Source of the DNA: an uncultured Rubrobacteraceae bacterium
GTDB taxonomy: Bacteria > Actinomycetota > Rubrobacteria > Rubrobacterales > Rubrobacteraceae
NCBI GenBank assembly: GCA_902806015.1
Contig: CADCUZ010000170.1
Coordinates: 1 to 19,295, forward strand
Length of the DNA: 19,295 bases
Direction: 5' to 3'
The notes beneath the pieces were generated by a model. It saw nothing but the letters and a program-made list of their open reading frames with translations. It had not been told where the DNA came from and did no database searches. The position numbers and the translations under genes are program-made. Shown piece after piece: positions 1 through 7,275 of this stretch (the stretch's first letter is position 1; the number at the start of each line of letters is the position of its first letter).

Positions 1-69
1 CCTCAGCAGGGAAGCCCCGGCGAACCCGGCGCCGACGACCACGACACGCGCCCCCATGTCAACGCGCAC
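1..69 (-). CDS. FAD/NAD(P)-binding oxidoreductase, N-terminal fragment
   Basis: Only the first 23 codons lie in the window; the gene runs leftward out of it. The translation MRVDMGARVVVVGAGFAGAS carries a dinucleotide-binding beta-alpha-beta start, a run of hydrophobic residues followed by GAGFAG, which is the GxGxxG fingerprint of flavoprotein oxidoreductases (amine oxidase, NADH dehydrogenase II and carotenoid desaturase families all begin this way). I chose the GTG at 69 because a strong ribosome binding site, AAGGGAGGTGG at 88-78, lies 11 nt upstream of it but 23 nt upstream of the alternative ATG at 57. The substrate class cannot be told from this fragment. Confidence 0.75.
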   Translation of the reverse strand, partial: MRVDMGARVVVVGAGFAGASLLR

Positions 70-97
70 CGACCGGGCCACCTCCCTTAGCCGATCT

Positions 98-114
98 CCC
101 CGTCTCCGACGGGG
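98..114. other. Short perfect hairpin in the flavoprotein 5' leader
   Basis: CCCCGTC at 98-104 and GACGGGG at 108-114 form a 7-bp stem with a 3-nt loop, about 10 nt upstream of the leftward ribosome binding site. There is no T-run on either side, so it is not a typical terminator. It could affect translation of the flavoprotein mRNA, but that is inference. Confidence 0.35.
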
Positions 115-284
115 CAGGGGGTGTGTTTGCGGGGGCTTCTGGCAAGACGCTGTCCTCCGTTCGGGGCTAGCTCGCGGCGAGGCACAAAGTATACAGCGAC
201 GCGCTCGGGGTCCGGCCGCGGCGCGCCCCGGCGAGGGACGAAGGGTCCCCGTTCGTGGCATGGCCCTCCACCGTCGGGCGGCGC

Positions 285-313
285 TTTACAAAACGGGTCG
301 CCGAACGTAGACT
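285..313 (+). promoter_or_regulatory. Sigma-70-type promoter
   Basis: TTTACA at 285-290 matches the -35 consensus at five of six positions. After a 17-nt spacer, TAGACT at 308-313 matches the -10 consensus at four of six. Transcription would start near 320, giving a leader of about 85 nt before the GTG at 406. Confidence 0.5.
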
Positions 314-405
314 GCACGGACCGTCGTCGTATGGGGCGTCGGCGGTGCGAGGGGTTTTGGCAGTGGAACGGGGAATCGCCCCTTCCGGGGCTAGAAAGGG
401 AAAGA

Positions 406-732
406 GTGATAACGGAGGAAGCGGGGGCCGGAGACATCATTCCCGGGCTCATAGTCAGGCATACCAACCGGCGTCTGGGAAAACTCGACGCTTGCGAGGC
501 GTGCGAGCGCTTGATCTCAGGCAAGATTTCCTTCTCCGAGTTCGTGGATCAGATCGGGAACCGCTATTCGGAGCTTCTTGACTTTATGACGGAACACGAC
601 CTTCACCCGGGCCGCCCGGAGGAGGTCCTTTTTTGCATCGATTGCCACGCGGGGCTCTCCGTTCGTGGTGTCTTGCGCTCGCAACTGTGCCGCCTCTACG
701 GCTACGACGGGAAGGCGGCCCTGCTAGGGTAG
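406..732 (+). CDS. Small hypothetical protein with two CxxC motifs
   Basis: A 108-residue soluble protein I do not recognise. It has two cysteine pairs, CEAC at about residues 25-28 and CIDC at about 76-79, a spacing typical of a small structural zinc site or a redox/rubredoxin-like knuckle. No signal peptide or membrane segment is visible. The open frame extends upstream to 121, but that part is low-complexity and looks non-coding. I chose GTG 406 because a purine-rich AAAGGGAAAG precedes it and the protein-like sequence begins there. A sigma-70-type promoter lies about 90 nt upstream. It ends 79 nt before the next gene. Function unknown; zinc binding is inference from the cysteines alone. 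Confidence 0.55.
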   Translation: MITEEAGAGDIIPGLIVRHTNRRLGKLDACEACERLISGKISFSEFVDQIGNRYSELLDFMTEHDLHPGRPEEVLFCIDCHAGLSVRGVLRSQLCRLYGYDGKAALLG

Positions 733-811
733 ACGCAAGCCTAATTGGGTAGAACCGTCATCACGCCCATAGGGGGCGGTTTGTAGGCGAGCGACGGGGA
801 GGCACAGAGCC

Positions 812-1033
812 GTGAACGACGACACCCAGAAGCGTCTTATCTCCATCCTTTCAACGGCCATAGCGTTCGTGCTGGCGAGCCGGCTGGCCGAGAGGTTTAT
901 CCAGGAGCCCGAGGTGCGCGGCGTGCGCGACGACGCCAAGGAGGCGTTGCTCCAGGCGACTTTCTCGCTCGTCTCGACGATAGTGGCCTCGTTCGTCATC
1001 CGGCGGGTAGTCGGCAGCCGTTGGGGCACCTAG
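812..1033 (+). CDS. Small two-span membrane protein, hypothetical
   Basis: A 73-residue protein with a hydrophobic stretch near residues 8-24 and a second near 48-64, separated by a charged helix rich in E, R and D, and ending in a basic tail (RRVVGSRWGT). This predicts two membrane helices joined by a charged loop. The GTG start at 812 follows GGGGAGG with a spacing of about 9 nt. The start codon of the next gene lies 54 nt past the stop, but that gene appears to have its own promoter. I do not recognise a family; it resembles the many short membrane proteins of unknown role in actinobacteria. Confidence 0.6.
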   Translation: MNDDTQKRLISILSTAIAFVLASRLAERFIQEPEVRGVRDDAKEALLQATFSLVSTIVASFVIRRVVGSRWGT

Positions 1034-1074
1034 AACCGCGTCTCGCCCTCGTGCCGGGGGGCGGGCATTTAGGT

Positions 1075-1080
1075 TATTAT
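1075..1080 (+). promoter_or_regulatory. -10 element, possible leaderless start
   Basis: TATTAT at 1075-1080 matches the -10 consensus at five of six positions and ends 7 nt before the ATG at 1088. No ribosome binding site precedes that ATG. The expected transcription start falls on or next to the A of ATG, so the hydrolase mRNA may be leaderless. No good -35 was seen. Confidence 0.4.
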
Positions 1081-1087
1081 TGCCCGT

Positions 1088-2416
1088 ATGAGTACCGTCT
1101 TGATAGTTCTGTTTCTGTTGGTGTTGGTAGTGGGCGCCGCGTCGCTGGCGCTGGGTCGGGCCACCTACGAGGTGGAGAGCGCCCGCGACACGGAATTTCT
1201 GGAGCTCGACGGGTCGTGGGTCCGCTACAACGTTATCGGCGGGGGGCCTCCGGTGGTCCTGGTGCACGGCTGGCTCTCATCCTCGCGTGTTTGGGAGCCG
1301 CTGGCGAGCAGGCTGGCCCAGCGCTTTACCGTATACAGCCTCGACCTCGTCGGCTTCGGGGAGTCGGACAAGCCGCTCTCCGGGTACGGGGTGCGCAACG
1401 GCAGCAGGCTGCTCTACGCGTTCTGCGCGCACTTCGGGCTGACCCAGGCGAGCATCATAGGCCACGACCTCGGCGGCAACATGGCCGTCAAGTTCGCGGC
1501 GGACCACCCGGACCTCGTCGGGCGCGTGGTGCTCATCTCCTCGCCGGCGGACGAAGACCAGATCGACCTCCCCACCCCGCTCTGGCTCGCGACGTTGCCA
1601 GTGGTGGGGCCGCTTTTCTACGCCCTCGGGCGGGCGGCGCGGCCGGTCCGAAGGTTATGGATGCGACCCTTCGTCGCCGACCCAGATGACCTCACCGACG
1701 AGCTCGTGGACGACGCCGGGAAGTCCACGCCCGCGGCGGCGGCCCGCACTTTAGGAATATCGCGCCGCGAGATCGCGCGCGGCCGGCTCGTGCGGCAAGC
1801 CGGGATCATCAAGGTGCCGATGCTCGTCGTCTCGGGCGAGAAGGACCAGATCGTGGACCCCCACTCCGTCGGCGCCTGGGCCGGGAGCGTGCAGCGGGCG
1901 GAGATCTGCCTGATGGACGGGTGCGGCCACGCGCCCATGATCGAACGCCCGACGGAGTTCAGCGCGCAGGTGCTGGCCTTCCTGACCGGCGACGCCCGCT
2001 ACCTCGATCACGCCGAACCCTCGCGGCCAACCGCTGAAGTGGGCGAAGAGACCGAACCCGGCGGGGACCCCGAACCGGGCGCCCCCCCGCACGGCGGGGA
2101 GGGTGCCGCCGACGATACCACCGACCTCACCCGGGAGTACCCGGTTCCGGAAGAGCCCACCATGGACGAGGGCCCGAAGGTCCACCGCAAGCGGGAGGGG
2201 ATCTACCGGGCCACCAACAGGGAGGAGCCGCAGGCGCCTCCGGAGGCGCCCCGGGACCGCTTCAAGAACAGGCGGCGGCGCGCGACCTCTCCCGACGATC
2301 CCATCCCGGAGTTACCGGCCGACCTCTTCGACTGGCCGGAGCCCCGCCGGGAGGCGCGTCCCCGCCTTCCAGAAGATGAAGGGCCACACAGTCCCAACGG
2401 ACCATCCCGGCTCTAG
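1088..2416 (+). CDS. Membrane-anchored alpha/beta hydrolase (Asp nucleophile) with disordered C-terminal tail
   Basis: 442 residues. Residues 3-23 form an uncleaved-looking N-terminal membrane helix. The alpha/beta hydrolase domain spans about 38-300: oxyanion-region HGW at 60-62, nucleophile elbow GHDLGG at 125-130 with D127 as nucleophile, acid D253 in the SGEKD motif and H281 in GCGHAPMIERP. An Asp-Asp-His triad is characteristic of haloalkane/haloacetate dehalogenases and epoxide hydrolases rather than Ser esterases, so that class is the best guess; the substrate is unknown. From about 303 to the end is a tail of roughly 140 residues rich in P, E, G and R with no predicted fold, which is unusual for the family (normally about 280-320 residues). 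The ATG has no ribosome binding site and may be leaderless. The gene converges on the acetyltransferase at 2496. Confidence 0.85.
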   Translation: MSTVLIVLFLLVLVVGAASLALGRATYEVESARDTEFLELDGSWVRYNVIGGGPPVVLVHGWLSSSRVWEPLASRLAQRFTVYSLDLVGFGESDKPLSGYGVRNGSRLLYAFCAHFGLTQASIIGHDLGGNMAVKFAADHPDLVGRVVLISSPADEDQIDLPTPLWLATLPVVGPLFYALGRAARPVRRLWMRPFVADPDDLTDELVDDAGKSTPAAAARTLGISRREIARGRLVRQAGIIKVPMLVVSGEKDQIVDPHSVGAWAGSVQRAEICLMDGCGHAPMIERPTEFSAQVLAFLTGDARYLDHAEPSRPTAEVGEETEPGGDPEPGAPPHGGEGAADDTTDLTREYPVPEEPTMDEGPKVHRKREGIYRATNREEPQAPPEAPRDRFKNRRRRATSPDDPIPELPADLFDWPEPRREARPRLPEDEGPHSPNGPSRL

Positions 2417-2495
2417 GACGGTTCGCAGGGTTCGGGCCCCCGGCCCCCGCTTCGCGTATCTGCTTTGGGCCCATCGCGGAAAGCCGACGGCCCTA

Positions 2496-3119
2496 CTACA
2501 GGGTCTTCTGCAAGAACAGCCACTCCCTGGCGTCCAGAAAGTAGCCGGTCAAAAAGGATCTCTGGCGGCCCGCTTGGCGGTAGCCTTCGGCCTCGTAGAG
2601 GCGTAAGGCGGCGAGGTTGTTGCCGCTGACGTGCAGGCCCACGGTCTCCTTGCCGGCCTCCCTGGCCAGCTTCTCGGCAGCGGAGAGCAGGCCGCGGGCT
2701 ATTCCCCGCCGTTGGAAGGAGGGGGAGACCACGAGGCGCTCGACGTATGCCTCGGAAGAGGTGTGCGAGTAACGGGGGTAGGAGAGTAGGGTCGTCGCCC
2801 ACATGGCGCGGGGGAAGCCCAGGTTGCGGGTCAACGAGCGCCAGAGCCCGCAAGCCAGGACGTCCTCCCGTGACGGGGCGGTCCTCACGCCTACGCTGCC
2901 GGCGAGCTCCGACGGGGAGTAGCCCTCGGTGACGAGCGAGGTGACCCCGCCGGAGGCGTGCTCGAGGGTAACCCATTTCTCCATGACCCGCAGGGAACGG
3001 TCCATCCGGGCGCCGAAGATGGGCCGAAACTTCTCCAGAAAGCCCTCTACCACGAGGGCGGCTATCGCCGGGTCGTCCTCGGCGTCCGCAAGGCGCACGG
3101 TGAACTGCTCGGCCTCCAT
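2496..3119 (-). CDS. GNAT-family N-acetyltransferase
   Basis: 207 residues. The C-terminal half carries the GNAT core: VERLVVSPSFQRRGIARGLL (about 126-145), where QRRGIA is the acetyl-CoA pyrophosphate-binding loop (Q/RxxGxG/A), then SGNNLAALRLYEAEGY (165-180), the usual motif B helix and strand. The N-terminal half (1-120) is less conserved and presumably shapes the acceptor site. The acceptor cannot be told from sequence. The ATG at 3119 lies 26 nt after the permease stop; its ribosome binding site is poor, so translation may depend on coupling. A GTG seven codons in is an alternative start. Two TAG stops follow each other at the end. It sits last in the ABC exporter operon, which may hint at a resistance or modification role, but this is weak inference. 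Confidence 0.85.
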   Translation of the reverse strand: MEAEQFTVRLADAEDDPAIAALVVEGFLEKFRPIFGARMDRSLRVMEKWVTLEHASGGVTSLVTEGYSPSELAGSVGVRTAPSREDVLACGLWRSLTRNLGFPRAMWATTLLSYPRYSHTSSEAYVERLVVSPSFQRRGIARGLLSAAEKLAREAGKETVGLHVSGNNLAALRLYEAEGYRQAGRQRSFLTGYFLDAREWLFLQKTL

Positions 3120-3145
3120 CCGATAATCGTAGCAGAAGCCGTCGT

Positions 3146-3928
3146 CTAGCTGACCAGGCGCCGGCGCATTATTTGGATCGGCACGAGCGCCAACACCCCC
3201 GTGAAGACGAGTATCCAGGCGACGTCCACCAGGACGGCGGGCGAAGGCCCCGAGGCGAGCCCGCGGCAGACGTTGACAGCGTGGTAGAGCGGCGTGAACC
3301 AAGCCACCTGCGGCACCGGCGCCGGGAAGTCGTCGATTGGGAAGAAGATCCCAGACACCAGGAAGAGCGGCGTGATGACGAGCGTGAAGTAGTACGAGAA
3401 GTAGTCTATCTGGTGGATGAGGCTCGTGAAGAGCGTCCCCATGACGCTGAACATGATCCCGATGACGAGCAATGCCGGCGGTATGAGCACGGCCCAAGGC
3501 GAGCTCACCAGCCCGAGCGCGACCAGCACGAGCAGGAACGCCGTCCCGTAAAGGGCGCTCCTGGTGCCGGCCCACAGGTATTCGCCGGCGACCACGTCCT
3601 CGGCGTTGACGGGCGTGGTGATGATCGCGTCGTAGACCTTGTCGAACCTCAGTTTCACGAAGGTGTCGAAGGTGCTCTCGAAGGATGCGGCGAACATGGC
3701 GTTGCTCGCGAGCAGACCCGGCGCGATAAACGCCACGTAGTCCTGCCCGTTTATGCCGCCCTGGCGGATGAATGTCCCGAGCCCCAGGCCAAGGGCGCCG
3801 AGGTACAAGAGCGGTTCTACGAAGTTGGGAAACATGATGCTCTTCCAGTACTTGCGGAAGATGGTCAAGTTGCGCTGCCAGACGCGGAACGCCCCGCGCG
3901 GCGAGGGAACCTTGATTCCACCTATCAT
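3146..3928 (-). CDS. ABC-2 type exporter permease (NodJ-like)
   Basis: 260 residues with about six membrane helices and a cytoplasmic N terminus that starts IKVPSPRGAFRVWQRNLTIF, the amphipathic elbow helix typical of ABC-2 permeases. The sequence FPNFVEPLLYLGALGLGLG and the later PLFLVSGIFFPIDDFP, followed by WFTPLYHAVNVCRGL, match the NodJ/DrrB-like permease pattern. It should pair with the ATPase encoded just upstream, whose TGA overlaps this ATG (ATGA), so the two are translationally coupled. Together they would form an exporter dimer for a lipid-like, polysaccharide or drug substrate; the substrate is not predictable. Length matches the family. A nodulation role is not implied. Confidence 0.9.
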   Translation of the reverse strand: MIGGIKVPSPRGAFRVWQRNLTIFRKYWKSIMFPNFVEPLLYLGALGLGLGTFIRQGGINGQDYVAFIAPGLLASNAMFAASFESTFDTFVKLRFDKVYDAIITTPVNAEDVVAGEYLWAGTRSALYGTAFLLVLVALGLVSSPWAVLIPPALLVIGIMFSVMGTLFTSLIHQIDYFSYYFTLVITPLFLVSGIFFPIDDFPAPVPQVAWFTPLYHAVNVCRGLASGPSPAVLVDVAWILVFTGVLALVPIQIMRRRLVS

Positions 3929-4896
3929 CGGTCGGTCAGCCTCCTTCCGGTTAACCGCATGAAGACGTCCTCGAGCCCCGCCTCCCGGTGCACAATGTTC
4001 TCGATTCGCACCCCTGATTCGTGCACCCGCTCCATGACGGCGTGCGCGTCCCGTGTGAAGGCGAGCAACGCCTCGACGCTCCCGCCCTCCTCGACGCTGT
4101 CGGCGGCCCTCTCCAATATCGGACGCAGCGCCGCCAGCGAGGCCGGGTCGGACCGAAATTCCAGCGCCTGCGGGCTGACGTGCTGCTCTACGAGCGCCGC
4201 CGGCGACCCACGGGCGATGATGTCCCCACCCTCCATGATGACCAGCCGGTCGCAGAGCCTGGCCGCCTCCTCCATGTAGTGTGTGGTAAGGATGAGCGTC
4301 TTGCCATTCCTGGCGAGCTCGCGCAGCTTGTCCCAGACCAGGTGCCGCGCCTGCGGGTCGAGCCCGGTCGTGGGCTCGTCGAGCACAACGAGGTCGGGGT
4401 CGTTAACGAGGGCGCGTGCGATGAGCAGGCGCCGCTTCATCCCGCCCGAGAGCGCCTCGACCTTCGCATCCGCCTTCTCGGTGAGCTGCACGAACTCCAG
4501 CAACTCGTCCGCCCGCTGCAGCACGACCTTGCGCGGAAGATCGAAGTAGCGGCCGTAGACGAGCAGGTTCTCCTTCACCTTGAGGCCCTCGTCGAGGTTG
4601 TTCTCCTGCGGCACGACCCCGATCCGGCGCTTGACCTCCCGCTCCCGGCGCGTCACGTCGAGCCCGACGACCGAGAGCTCCCCCCCCGTGGGCACCGCCG
4701 CCGCGTAGATCATCTTCATCGTCGAGGTCTTGCCGGCCCCGTTGGGCCCGAGAAACCCGAAGCACTCCCCAGGGTAGACCTCGAAGTCCACGCCCTTGAC
4801 GGCCTCGAAGCCCCCGTAGCTCTTCCTGAGCCCCCGGCCCGCCAGCGTGGCCTCGCCGATCCCGCCCCTTGTCTTCTGTAGCGCCTCCGTATTCAA
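3925..4896 (-). CDS. ABC exporter ATP-binding protein (NodI/CcmA-like)
   Basis: 323 residues from the chosen start. Walker A GPNGAGKT (50-57), Q-loop Q97 in VVPQENNLDEGL, signature LSGGM (149-153), Walker B LVVLDEP (169-175) and switch histidine H206 are all present. A C-terminal domain of about 85 residues follows, ending in LEDVFMRLTGRRL, as in NodI/DrrA-type ATPases. The open frame reaches a GTG at 5004, but I chose TTG 4896 because AGAGGGG lies 7 nt upstream and the extra 36 residues do not resemble the family. The longer form would also start upstream of the likely promoter (-10 near 4976-4981). It overlaps the permease gene by 4 nt and powers it from the cytoplasmic side. Confidence 0.92.
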   Translation of the reverse strand: MNTEALQKTRGGIGEATLAGRGLRKSYGGFEAVKGVDFEVYPGECFGFLGPNGAGKTSTMKMIYAAAVPTGGELSVVGLDVTRREREVKRRIGVVPQENNLDEGLKVKENLLVYGRYFDLPRKVVLQRADELLEFVQLTEKADAKVEALSGGMKRRLLIARALVNDPDLVVLDEPTTGLDPQARHLVWDKLRELARNGKTLILTTHYMEEAARLCDRLVIMEGGDIIARGSPAALVEQHVSPQALEFRSDPASLAALRPILERAADSVEEGGSVEALLAFTRDAHAVMERVHESGVRIENIVHREAGLEDVFMRLTGRRLTDR

Positions 4897-4975
4897 CCGC
4901 AAGCCCCTCTTCGTCTCCAAACGGCCGCATCCCCGGTCCGCAGAACGCCCGCTAACAGCTGCGGACAAGTCCCTT

Positions 4976-5003
4976 ATACTAACCCACGGCCCCGACCTGA
5001 CCA
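4976..5003 (-). promoter_or_regulatory. Promoter of the ABC exporter operon
   Basis: On the minus strand, TGGTCA (5003-4998) matches the -35 consensus at four of six, followed after 16 nt by TAGTAT (4981-4976), five of six to the -10 consensus. Transcription would begin near 4970, about 74 nt before the TTG at 4896, which supports that start over the GTG at 5004. Confidence 0.5.
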
Positions 5004-5106
5004 CGCCGGAAAACTACGGCCCGGAAGGCGCATAAGAATCCCCCGTAGAATTAGCAAATGTTAAGAAATATTCAGTCGGAGGGTACCACTTTACGAACCG
5101 CGCTGA

Positions 5107-5112
5107 TAAAAT
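5107..5112 (+). promoter_or_regulatory. Possible -10 element for the sortase gene
   Basis: TAAAAT (five of six to consensus) lies in the unusually AT-rich 5047-5112 stretch between the divergent exporter and sortase genes. No convincing -35 was found at normal spacing. Start would be near 5119, leaving about 55 nt before the TTG at 5174 with its own ribosome binding site. Confidence 0.3.
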
Positions 5113-5173
5113 GCCGCGCGGGTGGACGTCTAGACGAAAAATTCTGGCCTGTTTGATAGACGGAGAGGGCGCA

Positions 5174-6013
5174 TTGGGCAAGAGATCTGACCATCGAGTT
5201 TTTAGGAAGCGGCGTCAGTGGGCGGGTTTCGCGTTGCTGGTGTCGGTGGCCGTGGTGGTGGTCGGCGCGATCATGCTCTCCTCCTTGGACCCTTTCAGCC
5301 CGAACCTGACGGCCTCCGCCGGCGAAGGAGACTCCGCCGTCAAGAGGGTCGCCGCCCCGAAGGTGGACCGGGCGCCTGAGGTTGTCGCCGAGGGTAGGGG
5401 GACGCCGCAGGAGTCCGCAGACGAGCCGGCCGTCGAGGAGAAGGCCGCCGGGGAAGGGAAGACGCAGGCCGAGTCCTCTGGCGACGCAGGTGGGCGCGAG
5501 CAGGAGACGGCCCAGCAAGGAGCAAAGCAAGCCGCGGGGCCGCCGCCGATCCCGGCGCCCGCCACGAACGACCTTTGGATGGACATACCGGCGCTCGGGT
5601 TGGACGACAACTACATCGCAAACTCCGAGGCCGTCGCCGCGATGGACGCGGGGGCCATAAAGCTCCCCTCTTCCGGGTTCCCGTGGCAGGACAACGCCAA
5701 CACCTACATCGCGGCGCACAGGCTGGGATGGCCCGGGACGGCAAGCGACCACCAATTTTACAACCTGCCGAACTTGGGCCTGGGTGAAAAGATATACCTC
5801 TACGACGCTAACGGCACCGTCTACACCTACGAGGTGACCGGGTTCAAGGAAGTTCTCCCGACCGAGACCTACGTCTCGGCCCCGCAGCCCGGACGGGACA
5901 TGATCTCGCTCCAGACCTGCATCGAGAACTACGGCGACTACTGGACGATGGGCCCGAACTGGTACGTCCGCTACGTCGTCGAGGCGGACCGCGTCTCCGT
6001 AGAACCGGCCTAA
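5174..6013 (+). CDS. Sortase (class E/F-like transpeptidase)
   Basis: 279 residues. A basic N terminus (KR...RKRRQ) is followed by one membrane helix at about 17-35. A low-complexity linker of about 95 residues, rich in E, A, G and P, reaches to 131, and the sortase domain runs from 132 to the end. The catalytic triad is visible: H182 in AAHRLG, C249 in ISLQTC and R266 in WYVRYVV. This is a membrane-tethered enzyme that would cleave a C-terminal sorting signal and join the protein to the cell wall or another acceptor outside the cell. TTG 5174 was preferred over ATG 5111 because GGAGAGG lies 5 nt upstream of it and the ATG overlaps the likely -10. No substrate with an LPxTG-like signal is encoded nearby. 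The long linker is unusual. Confidence 0.9.
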   Translation: MGKRSDHRVFRKRRQWAGFALLVSVAVVVVGAIMLSSLDPFSPNLTASAGEGDSAVKRVAAPKVDRAPEVVAEGRGTPQESADEPAVEEKAAGEGKTQAESSGDAGGREQETAQQGAKQAAGPPPIPAPATNDLWMDIPALGLDDNYIANSEAVAAMDAGAIKLPSSGFPWQDNANTYIAAHRLGWPGTASDHQFYNLPNLGLGEKIYLYDANGTVYTYEVTGFKEVLPTETYVSAPQPGRDMISLQTCIENYGDYWTMGPNWYVRYVVEADRVSVEPA

Positions 6014-6036
6014 GGAGCACGGGAAAACGAGGTACC

Positions 6037-6066
6037 AGGGGCGCCCATTCGGAGCGCCTCTTCTTT
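6037..6066 (+). terminator. Intrinsic terminator after the sortase gene
   Basis: AGGGGCGC (6037-6044) pairs with GCGCCTCT (6054-6061), an 8-bp stem with one G-T pair and a 9-nt loop, followed by TCTTT. Its T-run abuts the -35 of the next promoter. Confidence 0.6.
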
Positions 6067-6094
6067 GCCCTCTATGCGGATAAGCCGCTATACT
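6065..6094 (+). promoter_or_regulatory. Promoter of the aldolase gene
   Basis: TTGCCC at 6065-6070 (four of six to the -35 consensus), an 18-nt spacer, then TATACT at 6089-6094 (five of six to the -10 consensus). Start is predicted near 6101, with a leader of about 75 nt before the ATG at 6176. Confidence 0.5.
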
Positions 6095-6175
6095 GGACTT
6101 TTCCGAGAGGGAGTCCGCCAGGAACTACGGCGCGGCCCCGCAGGGTTTGTCAGCACGCGAGAGGAGAAGACCCGG

Positions 6176-7204
6176 ATGGCACTGGTAACGATGCGTCAGC
6201 TTCTCGACGAGGCCGCGAAGGGCGGGTACGGCGTCGGCGCCTTCAACGTCAACAACCTGGAGCAGGTACAAGCGATCATGGAGGCCGCCCGGGAGACCGA
6301 GTCGCCGGTCATTATCCAGGCCTCCAGGGGCGCCAGGAAGTACGCCAACGACCGCTTCCTCTACCACCTTATGGAGGCCGCGGCGGAGGTGTACCCGGAG
6401 ATCTCCGTGGCCCTCCACCAGGACCACGGCAACTCGCCCGAGACCTGCAAGAGCGCCATAGAGCTGGGTTTCACGAGCGTCATGATGGACGGCTCGCTCA
6501 TGGACGACGGCAAGACGCCGGCCGACTTCGAGTACAACGTGCGCGTGACGCGTGAGGTCGTCGAGATGGCTCATGAAGTCGGGGTGACCGTCGAGGGAGA
6601 GCTCGGCACGCTTGGCGGCATCGAGGACGGCGTCGGCTCCGGCGAGGTGCACCTGACCGACCCGGACCAGGCAGTCGAGTTCGTGGAGCGGACCGGGGTG
6701 GACGCCCTGGCGGTCGCCATCGGGACAAGCCACGGGGCCTACAAGTTCACCAGCGAGCCGGATCGCGACGTACTCGCCATGAACATCATCGAGGAGATCA
6801 ACCAGCGGCTTCCGACCACGCACCTCGTCATGCACGGTTCCTCCAGCGTGCCCAAGGACCTCGTGGACACCATCAACCAGTACGGCGGGGAGATCCGGCC
6901 GACGTTCGGGGTTCCGGTGCGCGAGATTCAGGAAGGGATCAAGCACGGCGTCCGCAAGATCAACGTCGATACCGACCTGCGCCTTGCCGCCACCGGCGCC
7001 ATCCGCAAGGCCTTCGCCGAGGACCCTTCCGAATTCGACCCGCGCTACTATCTCAAGCCCGCTCGCGAGGCGATGAAAGGTGTAGTCAGGGCCCGCATGG
7101 AGGCCTTCGGTCAGGCCGGCCACGCGAAGGACTACGACCCCATCTCTCTCCCGGACATGGCCGTCCGTTACAGGGAGCAGGGGCACAAGCTCACCGTTAC
7201 CTAG
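6176..7204 (+). CDS. fba: Class II fructose-1,6-bisphosphate aldolase
   Basis: 342 residues, the full length of the longer class II (zinc) aldolases. It splits fructose 1,6-bisphosphate into dihydroxyacetone phosphate and glyceraldehyde 3-phosphate in glycolysis, and the reverse in gluconeogenesis. Visible landmarks are HQDHGN (81-86) with the catalytic aspartate D83 and zinc ligand H84, [10 protein letters not shown] (139-148), GTSHGAYK with zinc ligand H186, H220 in MHGSSS, and the phosphate-binding NVDTDLR (263-269). ATG 6176 was chosen because GAGGAGA precedes it at suitable spacing and family similarity begins at ALVTMRQLL; the frame also runs 37 codons further upstream, across the promoter. 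Its own promoter and terminator make it a single-gene unit. The exact symbol (fbaA versus fda) is a naming matter. Confidence 0.95.
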   Translation: MALVTMRQLLDEAAKGGYGVGAFNVNNLEQVQAIMEAARETESPVIIQASRGARKYANDRFLYHLMEAAAEVYPEISVALHQDHGNSPETCKSAIELGFTSVMMDGSLMDDGKTPADFEYNVRVTREVVEMAHEVGVTVEGELGTLGGIEDGVGSGEVHLTDPDQAVEFVERTGVDALAVAIGTSHGAYKFTSEPDRDVLAMNIIEEINQRLPTTHLVMHGSSSVPKDLVDTINQYGGEIRPTFGVPVREIQEGIKHGVRKINVDTDLRLAATGAIRKAFAEDPSEFDPRYYLKPAREAMKGVVRARMEAFGQAGHAKDYDPISLPDMAVRYREQGHKLTVT

Positions 7205-7219
7205 AGCGGTAGGCTTTCG

Positions 7220-7260
7220 GCGGTCGGCCAACAGCTTTGTTGGTTGGCCGCTTTTCTTTC
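7220..7260 (+). terminator. Strong intrinsic terminator after fba
   Basis: CGGCCAA (7225-7231) pairs with TTGGCCG (7244-7250); alternatively CCAACA pairs with TGTTGG inside. CTTTTCTTTC follows. It ends fba transcription just before the convergent LOG relic. Confidence 0.75.
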
Positions 7261-7275
7261 GTGCCTACCTTGGGC

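Larger units (their letters stand above)
70..405. other. Divergent intergenic region
   Basis: About 340 bases between the leftward flavoprotein gene and the rightward small CxxC gene. Open frames cross it but their translations are arginine/glycine/proline-rich and show no domain. It holds the leftward ribosome binding site (78-88), a short perfect hairpin (98-114), a possible leftward -10 element (TATACT on the minus strand at 193-188, no convincing -35) and a good rightward promoter (285-313). Confidence 0.6.

Noticed and set aside
121..405. Upstream extension of the small CxxC protein
   Set aside because: The extra residues are low-complexity, cross a good promoter and have no ribosome binding site near the first start.
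3173..4279. Long plus-strand open frame opposite the ABC exporter genes
   Set aside because: It is antisense to well-supported ATPase and permease genes, its product is rich in R, E, H and D without any domain, and such mirror frames are expected in high-GC coding DNA.
4897..5004. GTG 5004 start for the ABC ATPase
   Set aside because: It would begin upstream of the likely transcription start, and the 36 added residues are not family-like; TTG 4896 has a ribosome binding site.
5111..5173. ATG start for the sortase at 5111
   Set aside because: It overlaps a probable -10 element and lacks a ribosome binding site; TTG 5174 has GGAGAGG at 5 nt and gives a normal N terminus before the membrane helix.
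6125..7231. 368-codon minus-strand frame opposite fba
   Set aside because: The aldolase on the other strand has every catalytic motif; the antisense product shows none and ends in the fba terminator region.
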